A stretch of 7,047 bases of DNA from Methylococcaceae bacterium (GTDB taxonomy: Bacteria; Pseudomonadota; Gammaproteobacteria; Methylococcales; Methylomonadaceae): positions 1-7,047 of the forward strand of contig JABFST010000413.1 in the NCBI GenBank assembly GCA_013140465.1, written 5' to 3'. The position numbers were made by a program, and so were the translations under genes. Shown here one piece after another: positions 1-6,158 of this stretch. The notes below the pieces were generated by a model, which saw only the letters and a list, made by a program, of their open reading frames with translations, searched no databases and was not told the DNA's origin. The first letter of the stretch is position 1. Each line of letters starts with the position of its first letter.

Positions 1-1
1 G

Positions 2-283
2 TTTAAGCTAGGCTACAGCTTGCCTAAAATCGCCCAAGAGCGCGGACTTAAGGAAGACACCATCCTCAACCATCTTGCCCAAGCCTTAGAACTGGGGCTA
101 CTCAGGCTAGGTGATGTCGTGGAATTGCCCGATACCGAACTGCAACAGCTACAAACCGCCATACTCAGCTTGCCTAGCGAACAACAAAACGCCCTCAAAC
201 CCATCTACGAACAGTTTGCCGGACAGTATAGCTATGGTGTGCTGCGTTGTGTGAAAGCGGCTTTGCTGTATCAGACGGGTTAA
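2..283 (+). CDS. C-terminal end of a DNA helicase-type protein with helix-turn-helix domain (partial, 5' end outside window)
   Basis: The frame is open from the left edge and stops at TAA 281-283, so only the last 93 residues are visible. A TTG lies in frame at position 20, but the reading continues upstream of it and the domain already begins before it, so I treat the gene as truncated by the window edge. The visible part starts FKLGYSLPKIAQERGLK and continues with DTILNHLAQALELG, the pattern of the helix-turn-helix domain (HTH_40 type: phenylalanine, glycine, IA.ERGL, TI..HL, G) known at the C-terminus of bacterial RecQ-like and Pif1-like helicases and of YpbB. After it comes a short helical tail ending YGVLRCVKAALLYQTG. 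The helicase motor itself is not in the window, so the helicase assignment rests on family knowledge of where this domain occurs. No terminator hairpin with a T-run follows the stop. Confidence 0.7.
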   Translation, partial: FKLGYSLPKIAQERGLKEDTILNHLAQALELGLLRLGDVVELPDTELQQLQTAILSLPSEQQNALKPIYEQFAGQYSYGVLRCVKAALLYQTG

Positions 284-316
284 TGATTAAGCAAGCACCC
301 GGCACCAATCCGACCA

Positions 317-369
317 AAAACTGATTGCCATCAACACACCCCGCTTTATTCCCCCTTAGAATCTGCCCC
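317..369 (+). promoter_or_regulatory. Candidate promoter with palindromic activator-like site, upstream of the asparagine-synthase-like gene
   Basis: Positions 317-333 read AAAACTGATTGCCATCA, with an imperfect dyad TGAT-tgcc-ATCA centred near 327.5. After 23 nt comes TAGAAT (357-362), 5 of 6 to the -10 consensus. Transcription would start near 369, giving a leader of about 64 nt, and the palindrome would be centred about 41 nt upstream of the start, the usual place for a class II activator. The same arrangement recurs before the gene at 2150. There is no good -35 hexamer at normal spacing; TTGCCA (325-330) is -35-like but 26 nt from the -10. The repetition is seen directly; the promoter function is inferred. 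Confidence 0.5.
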
Positions 370-383
370 ACTTAATCATCAAC

Positions 384-397
384 GATGCGCACGCATC
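384..397. repeat. Near-perfect palindrome in the leader of the asparagine-synthase-like gene
   Basis: The sequence is GATGCG-CA-CGCATC: two 6-nt arms around 2 nt, forming a 14-nt dyad. It lies inside the predicted 5' leader, about 36 nt before the ATG at 433. As RNA it would give a 5-bp stem with a GCAC loop; as DNA it resembles a small operator. It is followed by AAAAA on the + strand, not a T-run, so it is not a terminator in this direction. Function unknown. Confidence 0.35.
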
Positions 398-432
398 AAA
401 AAGTGAGTTCGGTTTTTCACTAAGAGGGATAC

Positions 433-1965
433 ATGCACAAAATACCAACACTGGATATCAATCACGCAAGCATACCGTGGGAAGATTTGGATGGGCAATT
501 CATCATCGGACAGGGTGATTTTTTAGTACCTCCTTTTTGGAAGACTTCTACCTTAGGCTGCATCACAGTGGCGACTGAACCCCGTTTGCCCACCACCACC
601 GTCGCCCTTAAGGGACAGCCTGTTGCCCTCTTTCTGGGATGGCCCATGCACCCCGAATGGGGCAGCCTCAACCAACTCGACAATTTGGGTGGTCATGTAA
701 CCCATCTTGACCATCACCCTGATTTTGAAAAATTCCTAAACTGTCTTAGTGGTCGATTTGTCGCCTTGTACGCACAAGGGCAAGATAGGCGATTTTATCT
801 GGATGCCGCAGGTTCTATGGCTGCGGTCTACTGCCCTAGCCAGCAATTGCTGGCCTCAACGCCGTTATTGATTCCGCAAACCCCTGATACTGCACTGGAC
901 GCAGACCTCGTGGAAACCTTTGGCATTCCATACCGGGATGCCTGGTATCCGTTTGGCCTAACTAACCGCAGTGGCGTACACCGATTATTGCCCAACCATT
1001 ATCTGGAGCTGGCAACATGGACTGCCGTGCGACATTGGCCACTCGCAAACATCCCCGAAACTACCGATATTGACCTTGCCGTCGAAGAAATAGCCGATTT
1101 GCTTAAACGCTGCATTAAACATGCGGTGGCCGCGCATGGTGGCTTACTGGCCCTGACGGCGGGCCGGGACTCGCGGATGCTGTTGGCCTGTGCACGCAAA
1201 TACATTGGTGCCATTCGGGTGTTCACGGCGGAATGTGATTGGGCAGGGTACAACGGCGCGGTTGATATAGATACGGCACAACACATCAGCAAAAAACTGC
1301 ATATTAATCACACGGTATTGCCTTTTCAATTGCCCAGCCAACGGGATTACCAAATGTGGCTGCACCGTACCGGCAACTGCGTCGGCGAAGTGTTTGGGCT
1401 TAGGAATATCCGTACCATGAACTTGCTGGACAAAATGGATGGTGTGTATTTGTGTGGCGGCGCGGCTGAAGTCGGGCGTTGCTATTATTGGCATAAGTCC
1501 GATTTACGGCGTACCGACATCGATATACAAACCCTCTTAAGGCGTATGCATGTACCCGCCATCAGCCAAGTTGTATCGGCAGGTGATCGCTGGTTGGCGG
1601 GTTTGCCACAAGGCAATGCCGTACAGACCTTAGATTTGGCCTATCTCGAACAACGGCTGGGATGTTGGGGTGGTGCGGTAAGCTATGCTGATATTCCGCT
1701 AAAGCGGGTACACCCGTTCGCGCAAAGGCGCATATTTGAGCTGATGCTGGGTTTGCCCAAAGAGTTCCGCTTTAAACAAGCCTTGGCAGAACGGGTGATA
1801 GCCTTGGAATGGTCGGATTTGTTGGCATTTCCATTTAATGAACCTATCGGCCTTAAAGTACGTTTATGGCAACAATGGTTGCGCATTAAACGGCTGTGCC
1901 GTAGGCGTGTAAGCCAACTGTTGTCAAGAACGCCGTTCTTGTGGCGATATAATCCCGGGAGATAA
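433..1965 (+). CDS. Asparagine-synthase-like protein (ATP-pyrophosphatase/AANH fold), no N-terminal catalytic cysteine
   Basis: 510 residues; the ATG at 433 is preceded by a good ribosome site (AGAGGG, 423-428). The N-terminal part (about 1-160) resembles the class II amidotransferase domain, notably LSGRFVALYAQ (105-115) and the FYLDAAGSMAAVY stretch (121-133), but no cysteine follows the initiator Met, so glutaminase activity is not expected. Residues about 215-460 match the asparagine synthase domain: the PP-loop appears as LTAGRDSR (241-248) where the family has SGGxDS; D278/D280 to H293 match the DxxxA...H segment; CGGAAEVGRCYYW (341-353) sits where GDGxDExxxGY is usual; and HPFAQRRIFELMLGLP (427-442) matches the late PFLD...LP region. 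The C-terminus (about 471-510) is rich in Arg and Trp. It probably activates a carboxylate with ATP for attack by ammonia or another amine. Relatives occur in O-antigen and capsule loci (amidation) and as beta-lactam or carbapenam synthetases. The substrate is unknown; the glycan operon downstream makes a surface sugar plausible. Confidence 0.8.
   Translation: MHKIPTLDINHASIPWEDLDGQFIIGQGDFLVPPFWKTSTLGCITVATEPRLPTTTVALKGQPVALFLGWPMHPEWGSLNQLDNLGGHVTHLDHHPDFEKFLNCLSGRFVALYAQGQDRRFYLDAAGSMAAVYCPSQQLLASTPLLIPQTPDTALDADLVETFGIPYRDAWYPFGLTNRSGVHRLLPNHYLELATWTAVRHWPLANIPETTDIDLAVEEIADLLKRCIKHAVAAHGGLLALTAGRDSRMLLACARKYIGAIRVFTAECDWAGYNGAVDIDTAQHISKKLHINHTVLPFQLPSQRDYQMWLHRTGNCVGEVFGLRNIRTMNLLDKMDGVYLCGGAAEVGRCYYWHKSDLRRTDIDIQTLLRRMHVPAISQVVSAGDRWLAGLPQGNAVQTLDLAYLEQRLGCWGGAVSYADIPLKRVHPFAQRRIFELMLGLPKEFRFKQALAERVIALEWSDLLAFPFNEPIGLKVRLWQQWLRIKRLCRRRVSQLLSRTPFLWRYNPGR
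1925..1941. repeat. Perfect 17-nt palindrome at the 3' end of the asparagine-synthase-like gene
   Basis: CAAGAACG-c-CGTTCTTG: 8-nt arms around one central base, within the last codons of the gene (residues Leu-Ser-Arg-Thr-Pro-Phe-Leu). No T-run follows, so it does not look like an intrinsic terminator. It could be a protein-binding dyad, an RNA hairpin protecting the transcript's 3' end, or chance. Confidence 0.35.
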
Positions 1966-2028
1966 AGGCTTGATTTTCGTGGTATGGGTGATTGTGGCAA
2001 CCCTAGCCTAAATACTTTTAATGTTTGC

Positions 2029-2080
2029 AAAACTGATTGGCATCAGTACCGCCAATCAAAACTTCCATAAAATCTATTTA
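2029..2080 (+). promoter_or_regulatory. Candidate promoter with palindromic activator-like site, upstream of the glycosyltransferase operon
   Basis: Positions 2029-2045 read AAAACTGATTGGCATCA, identical to 317-333 except for one base. The dyad is extended here to CTGAT-tggc-ATCAG (2033-2046). After 22 nt comes TAAAAT (2068-2073), 5 of 6 to the -10 consensus and followed by CT, as in the first copy. The predicted start is near 2080, the dyad is centred about 40 nt upstream of it, and the leader is about 70 nt. No normally spaced -35 hexamer is visible (TTGGCA 2037-2042 is 25 nt from the -10), which fits an activator-dependent promoter. Function is inferred from position and repetition. Confidence 0.5.
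2034..2058. repeat. 8-nt inverted repeat overlapping the promoter element
   Basis: TGATTGGC (2034-2041) and GCCAATCA (2051-2058) are perfect reverse complements separated by 9 nt. The left arm is part of the shared element; the right arm has no counterpart in the promoter before 433. The centre-to-centre distance is 17 nt. This may be a second half-site or a wider operator specific to the operon promoter. Confidence 0.35.
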
Positions 2081-2110
2081 ACTTTTTCCTGCCCCCACCC
2101 GCAAAAAGTT
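2080..2110 (+). repeat. Inverted repeat in the operon leader (possible 5' RNA hairpin)
   Basis: AACTTTTT (2080-2087) and AAAAAGTT (2103-2110) pair perfectly over 8 bp around a 15-nt C-rich loop. If transcription starts near 2080, this hairpin would lie at the extreme 5' end of the transcript, about 39 nt before the ATG. The stem is A/U rich and so only moderately stable. A transcript-end stabilising hairpin or a regulatory leader is possible; there is no match to a riboswitch class I recognise. Confidence 0.3.
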
Positions 2111-2149
2111 GTACAGATTGCAATCCCCTCTACTTAAAAGCTGTCTATC

Positions 2150-3097
2150 ATGAATAACCAACGCAAAAAAATATCCATCATTGCCCCTATTTATAACGAA
2201 AGCGAAGGTATCGGCTATTTTTATAACGCACTCTGTGAGTTATTTGCCCAACGCCCAGAACTGGATTTTGAGGTGGTGTGCATAGATGACGGCAGCCACG
2301 ACGACAGCCTTAACAAACTGATCGCCATTACCGAGCGCGATTTGCGTTTCCATGTCATTGAGCTGTCAAGAAACTTCGGCAAAGAAGCGGCATTAACGGC
2401 GGGCATCGACGCTGCGACTGGCGATGCAGTGATTCCCATAGATGCAGACCTGCAAGATCCGCCCGAGCTGATTTTGGAGATGATTAATGAATGGGTGCTA
2501 GGTGCGGAAGTCATTTTGGCGCGGCGCATGGACAGAAGCTGCGATTCGTTTCTTAAACGCAAATCGGCCGAAATTTTTTATGCTTTCCACAACCAACTGT
2601 CCAGTATCCAAATTCCCGAAAATGTCGGCGATTTTCGCCTGATGGACCGTGTGGTCATCGATGCCCTCAAACAACTGCCGGAACAACATCGGTTTATGAA
2701 GGGGCTGTTTGCGTGGGTGGGCTTTAAGACCGTCACCTTAGATTATGTGCGTAACCCACGGTTAGCGGGCACCACCAAATTTTCCGGCTGGCGGCTATGG
2801 AACTTTGCTTTGGAAGGCATCACCAGCTTTAGTGCCGTGCCACTTAAATTTTGGTCTTATGTCGGCGGTATAGGCGCTTTGTCAACTGGCGTTTACGCCC
2901 TCTATATCATTTCCAAAACCTTGTGGTTTGGGGTAGAAATTCCGGGTTATGCCTCGCTGTTGGTCGCCCTGTTGTTTTTTGGCAGTTTGCAGCTCATTAG
3001 CGTAGGGATGCTGGGCGAATATATAGGCCGCATTTATATGGAAACCAAGCATCGGCCCGTGTATTTAATCAGAAAACACTACGGGCAGCAGCAATGA
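2150..3097 (+). CDS. Polyprenyl-phosphate glycosyltransferase, GT2 family (GtrB/ArnC/DPM1-like)
   Basis: 315 residues, the usual length for the family. It should transfer a sugar from a nucleotide sugar to undecaprenyl phosphate at the cytoplasmic face of the inner membrane. The N-terminal GT-A domain shows SIIAPIYNE (9-17), the IDDGS motif (45-49), RNFGKEAALTAG (74-85), the DXD-type metal/nucleotide site within DADLQDPPE (98-106), the family segment NVGDFRLMDR (158-167) and RFMKGLFAWVGF (181-192). Two hydrophobic segments follow, roughly 232-257 and 266-290, then a basic tail, as in GtrB and ArnC. There is no evident Shine-Dalgarno before the ATG at 2150 (only AAAAG about 10 nt upstream), but the protein aligns well from this Met. 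It is the first gene of the apparent operon and overlaps the methyltransferase by ATGA. The sugar (glucose, mannose, aminoarabinose or other) cannot be read from the sequence. Confidence 0.92.
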   Translation: MNNQRKKISIIAPIYNESEGIGYFYNALCELFAQRPELDFEVVCIDDGSHDDSLNKLIAITERDLRFHVIELSRNFGKEAALTAGIDAATGDAVIPIDADLQDPPELILEMINEWVLGAEVILARRMDRSCDSFLKRKSAEIFYAFHNQLSSIQIPENVGDFRLMDRVVIDALKQLPEQHRFMKGLFAWVGFKTVTLDYVRNPRLAGTTKFSGWRLWNFALEGITSFSAVPLKFWSYVGGIGALSTGVYALYIISKTLWFGVEIPGYASLLVALLFFGSLQLISVGMLGEYIGRIYMETKHRPVYLIRKHYGQQQ

Positions 3098-3837
3098 ACC
3101 CTCAGGCGTATTTGGACATGGCGGAAACAGAATCCAGCCATTGGTGGTTTTTGGGACGGCGCACCCTCATTGCCGCGATGATTAAAAAACTAAAGCTACC
3201 GCCCCATGCCCAAATATTGGAAGTGGGCTGTGGCACAGGCGGCAATTTGACTATGTTGTCGAATTTTGGTGACGTTTATGGTTTGGAGATGGATCCCACT
3301 GCCTTAGCCATCGCCGCCGAAAAAACCCACAACCGTTTTGACATTCGGGCGGGTTGTTGCCCCCATGACATACCGTTCCAAAACCAGCGTTTCGACTTGA
3401 TTTGTTTGTTTGATGTGCTGGAACACATCGCCGATGATAATGCAACACTGCTCGCTCTCAAGCCTTTGCTGAGCGAAACAGGGCGTATTGTTATTACGGT
3501 GCCGGCTTACCCTTGGCTGTACAGCACACATGACAGTTTCCTGCACCATAAACGCCGCTATTTGGCGTCGCCGCTAGGCAAACAATGCGTTGCCCTAGGC
3601 TTTAAGGTCGTCAAGCTATCTTATTTCAATACTATTTTGTTTCCTTTGGCGGTCGCCGCAAGGTTTAAGGACAAATGGTTAGGTAATCCCACATCTACAG
3701 GTACGGCAACACCGCCCAAGGCCATCAACAAACTGTTATTGGCAATATTTGCAGCGGAGCGGTGGGTGTTGGCACACGGCAATTTGCCCTATGGCGTTTC
3801 TTTGCTTTGTATCCTTAAAGCGAATGATGGCAGCTAA
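3094..3837 (+). CDS. Class I SAM-dependent methyltransferase
   Basis: 247 residues, soluble. The SAM-binding motif I is ILEVGCGTGGN (41-51), the acidic ribose-binding position is in GLEMDP (63-68), and motif IV/post-I is FDLICLFDVLEHI (100-112). The N-terminal ESSHWWFLGRR (13-23) and the segment THDSFLHHKRRYL (145-157) are hallmarks of a methyltransferase subfamily often found next to GT2 glycosyltransferases in surface-glycan loci. Its start overlaps the stop of the preceding gene as ATGA, implying translational coupling; the only ribosome-site hint is GGGCAG upstream. Its end overlaps the start of the next gene by 14 nt. A role in methylating the lipid-linked sugar or a related glycan precursor is inferred from context; the acceptor is not evident. 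Codon use looks like its neighbours. Confidence 0.9.
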   Translation: MNPQAYLDMAETESSHWWFLGRRTLIAAMIKKLKLPPHAQILEVGCGTGGNLTMLSNFGDVYGLEMDPTALAIAAEKTHNRFDIRAGCCPHDIPFQNQRFDLICLFDVLEHIADDNATLLALKPLLSETGRIVITVPAYPWLYSTHDSFLHHKRRYLASPLGKQCVALGFKVVKLSYFNTILFPLAVAARFKDKWLGNPTSTGTATPPKAINKLLLAIFAAERWVLAHGNLPYGVSLLCILKANDGS

Positions 3838-6109
3838 GCTACCGCCGCCCGTTTTAAAGCAACGCGCACTGCGCTTTGCCGTTTCGGGGGGGGTGTCAAC
3901 CGGTGTACATGTGCTGGTCGCGACGCTAGTCATGCACTGGTTGCCGATCCCCATGCTGGCAAACGCAATGGCATTTTTGGTGGCAACCGTAGGTTCATAT
4001 TTGCTGAACACCCTGTGGAGCTTCCAAAGCCCATTACATGGACAGAACTTATGGCGTTATTGTTGGGTTGCGGTAATTGGGCTGATGCTGACGACAGCAA
4101 TAGCCGGCCTTGCCCAACAATTGGGCTTCAATTACTTAATCGGCATCGCGGGCGTAGTGTGCATCGTCCCTCCCATCACGTTTTTGCTGCATCACTTTTG
4201 GACATATCGTCCACATAACATAGCGGATATGAAAAAACCTTTTACTCCCCCTATCCCGATAACCATTACCAACCAACCCTCTTGGGCATATCACCTGTTG
4301 ACCCAACTTATTTTGCTGACCTTGGCGATGCACCGTTTGCGTGATTTTGTTGGCTTGCGTTATGCAACCGCCGACAATATTGATTTTTCCGTAGGCTGGT
4401 TTGAGCTACATAAACTTGGCAACCCACTAAAGTTGGGGCTTGCAATGGCGCAAGAGCAAGGACGGCTGACGCATATTGTCATGACCACTGTGGATGCCTT
4501 GGTTTCCATGATACCTAGCCAACTAGCCTACGATTTTTTGAATATGGGCAGTTTCTCACTCGCCCTCATACTGTTGTCGGTGCTTATCAGCCGCGTGGCT
4601 TCATCATGGCTAGCGTATATTTTCTTGGCCTTGGTTTTAGCGGGCTTACCCCAACTTTGGCAGCATACCCCACCCGCCGCTTACCCAGTATGGCCGTGGT
4701 TACCGTGGATCAGTTTTGCCTTAGCAGGCCTGTTATTGTTGCGCTATATGGGGGGTAAACAAAACTTATGGCTAGGTGGGCTGGCAGGACTATGCTACGC
4801 GGCCTCGTTTTTCTCCTTAGAGCTGTTTGTTTTGGTGTTTCCTGTGTGCGCGTTGGCACTTATCCGTTACGCCCCAGGCAGCCAAGGGCTAACTAGCCAC
4901 GAGAAAAACAGGCTTTGTCTGTTTACCCTGGTCATCCCTGTCATTTATGTTGCCTGTTATGCTGGTTTTAGGTGGTTCAACCCCTCCCAATACGATGGCA
5001 ATCGGATTGGGGAGATAACAATCGCCAATATTCTGTCCGTGTTTTACCAATATTCCATAGGCGGTTTTTCCCTCTATTATATTCTGCGTGGCAAATACCC
5101 TATCCTTTACAATGACAGCGTTGACCATAGCCAAACGCCGCTCATACCCACTTTGTCGCTACCCGATGCGCTGTTGTCCGCAACTGGGTTAGATTGGTTG
5201 GCGGCAATACTTTCCGCTTGCGTATTAGGTATTTCGCTATGGCAGTTGCGGAACATCTGCCTGACCAGCCGTGCCGGCATTATTTTGGTGGTTGGCGTCT
5301 GGATTGCTTTTGCCAGTTTGTTCCTTTATGGCATTTCAGAAAAATATGCAGTTCAGGTACAGAATGTGTGGTCGCCCTATTTCTTTGCTTACGTCGGTAC
5401 TCGCTATGCTTATCTGGGTTGGATATTGGCATTCGCAAGCCTCCTTGCCGCAAGCTACATCTATATTTCGCAACAACGGCAGCGTTGGGGTTTGGCGGTC
5501 TTGCTCGCAGGTTGTTTAGGGATTTTATCGCTGTCCTTGGTCAGCAGTTACTTTAACCGTTTTGTCACCACCAGCATGAGGATACAAACCGCCAAATGGC
5601 AGGTAATCGACTTGGCCTTGTCCTGCCAACCCTTGTGGGCGGAAACCAACACCCCCATCTATGCCCCTAGGCTCAATAGCTTTGTCTGGTGGGCTTTTAT
5701 CCGCCCCAACCCAGCAAAGAACCCCGAAATTCAGCGTGCCGCCTATTGGAACCAATACGCCCTATCGCGTGGATTGGCAGATACTCAGCGTTTTGCGGCT
5801 AGCCCAACAAGCCTGTGGCTGGATTATCGCCTAGGTATTGATGGCAGCATTATAGGCATAATGACGGCACACCTCGACGCGCAAGGCAAAACCTCAGAAA
5901 TTAGGGTTTTAAGCCCACGCAACCAAGCCACCCAGATCTGGCTAAATGACCACCAAGGCCAGCGGCTGGAAGCCCTTGCTTGGAATGCGACGGCGGATAG
6001 CTGTGGCAACTATAAGGTCAACCGCCTTTCGGGTGAAGAAATGGCCTTTTCCTCCATAACCTTATGGTCTCCTGTGGTGATGGCGTTAAATAATCCCATA
6101 CCTCGATGA
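3824..6109 (+). CDS. Fusion of GtrA-like flippase domain and GT-C-like polytopic membrane glycosyltransferase
   Basis: 761 residues from ATG 3824; ATG 3827 is equally possible, and both lie inside the methyltransferase end. A longer TTG start at 3749 is rejected because its extra residues do not fit the GtrA pattern. Residues about 13-128 are a four-helix GtrA domain: LRFAVSGGVSTGVH (16-29), a second helix ending NTLWSF (62-67), two further helices and the closing HHFWTY (123-128). GtrA proteins are thought to flip lipid-linked sugars and normally end there. Here the frame continues through MKKPF (136-140) into a second protein with about ten hydrophobic segments from 152 to 573. Its first loop has ADNIDF (183-188) and AMAQEQGRL (207-215), resembling the acidic motif and A..QGR of GT-C transferases, though the usual DD is not present. 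Residues about 580-761 are hydrophilic, perhaps an extracytoplasmic domain. Flipping plus transfer in one polypeptide is inferred; the GT-C call is moderate. Confidence 0.8.
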   Translation: MMAAKLPPPVLKQRALRFAVSGGVSTGVHVLVATLVMHWLPIPMLANAMAFLVATVGSYLLNTLWSFQSPLHGQNLWRYCWVAVIGLMLTTAIAGLAQQLGFNYLIGIAGVVCIVPPITFLLHHFWTYRPHNIADMKKPFTPPIPITITNQPSWAYHLLTQLILLTLAMHRLRDFVGLRYATADNIDFSVGWFELHKLGNPLKLGLAMAQEQGRLTHIVMTTVDALVSMIPSQLAYDFLNMGSFSLALILLSVLISRVASSWLAYIFLALVLAGLPQLWQHTPPAAYPVWPWLPWISFALAGLLLLRYMGGKQNLWLGGLAGLCYAASFFSLELFVLVFPVCALALIRYAPGSQGLTSHEKNRLCLFTLVIPVIYVACYAGFRWFNPSQYDGNRIGEITIANILSVFYQYSIGGFSLYYILRGKYPILYNDSVDHSQTPLIPTLSLPDALLSATGLDWLAAILSACVLGISLWQLRNICLTSRAGIILVVGVWIAFASLFLYGISEKYAVQVQNVWSPYFFAYVGTRYAYLGWILAFASLLAASYIYISQQRQRWGLAVLLAGCLGILSLSLVSSYFNRFVTTSMRIQTAKWQVIDLALSCQPLWAETNTPIYAPRLNSFVWWAFIRPNPAKNPEIQRAAYWNQYALSRGLADTQRFAASPTSLWLDYRLGIDGSIIGIMTAHLDAQGKTSEIRVLSPRNQATQIWLNDHQGQRLEALAWNATADSCGNYKVNRLSGEEMAFSSITLWSPVVMALNNPIPR
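3886..3893 (+). repeat. G8 homopolymer near the start of the GtrA-GT coding frame
   Basis: Eight consecutive G encode Ser-Gly-Gly-Val (residues 21-24) of the GtrA domain, about 60 nt after the start. Losing one G would bring a TAG at 3927-3929 into frame. Gaining one G would open a frame that stops at TAA 4216-4218, just before the internal ATG at 4229. Such tracts can slip during replication and switch surface-glycan genes on and off, but a single sequence cannot show that this one varies. Confidence 0.45.
4229..4231 (+). promoter_or_regulatory. Possible internal translation start for the GT-C-like half
   Basis: This in-frame ATG (Met136 of the fusion) lies exactly where the GtrA domain ends. 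It is preceded by a weak ribosome-site-like AGCGGA and followed by a basic start (MKKPF) and a hydrophobic helix, as expected for the start of an independent membrane protein. It could yield a separate GT-C-like protein of about 626 residues alongside the fusion, or be a relic of two formerly separate genes. Confidence 0.25.
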
Positions 6110-6158
6110 TCCGGCCCCCTATAACCGCTACGAAAATACCCATCACCGAGAAACAGGC

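Noticed and set aside
284..316. Intrinsic terminator after the helicase-type gene
   Set aside because: No GC-rich stem followed by a T-run could be found between the stop codon and the promoter element.
999..1494. Reverse-strand open frames opposite the asparagine-synthase-like gene, and similar ones opposite the other genes
   Set aside because: They lie opposite well-supported coding regions and their translations show no recognisable domain.
1970..2011. Tiny hydrophobic reading frame (TTG start, 13 codons, ends TAA) just after the asparagine-synthase-like gene
   Set aside because: Too short, with no ribosome site, and the hydrophobic reading is easily produced by T-rich DNA.
2037..2056. 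Sigma-54 promoter (GG-N10-GC at 2039-2052)
   Set aside because: The spacing fits, but the -12 part is poor (CCGCC instead of TTGCA) and the equivalent GG is missing in the otherwise conserved copy at 317-333.
3749..3823. TTG start extending the GtrA fusion by 25 residues
   Set aside because: The extra residues lie wholly within the methyltransferase gene and do not extend the GtrA pattern; adjacent ATGs at 3824/3827 give a normal GtrA N-terminus.
4112..4126. GCCCAA-caa-TTGGGC inverted repeat in the GtrA coding region
   Set aside because: Six-nt arms in a 7-kb coding region are expected by chance, and there is no supporting context.
4015..4218. Forward 67-codon frame within the GtrA domain as an independent gene
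   Set aside because: It is the +1 shadow of the GtrA frame. It is relevant only as the frame that would be read after gain of one G in the G8 tract.
5194..5556. Forward 120-codon open frame inside the GT-C-like gene
   Set aside because: Overlaps the strongly membrane-protein-like main frame; its own translation looks like an off-frame product rich in Cys, Arg and His.
6120..6125. TATAAC as a -10 for a separate promoter before the last gene
   Set aside because: No -35-like hexamer lies at 16-18 nt upstream and the 49-nt gap fits continued operon transcription.
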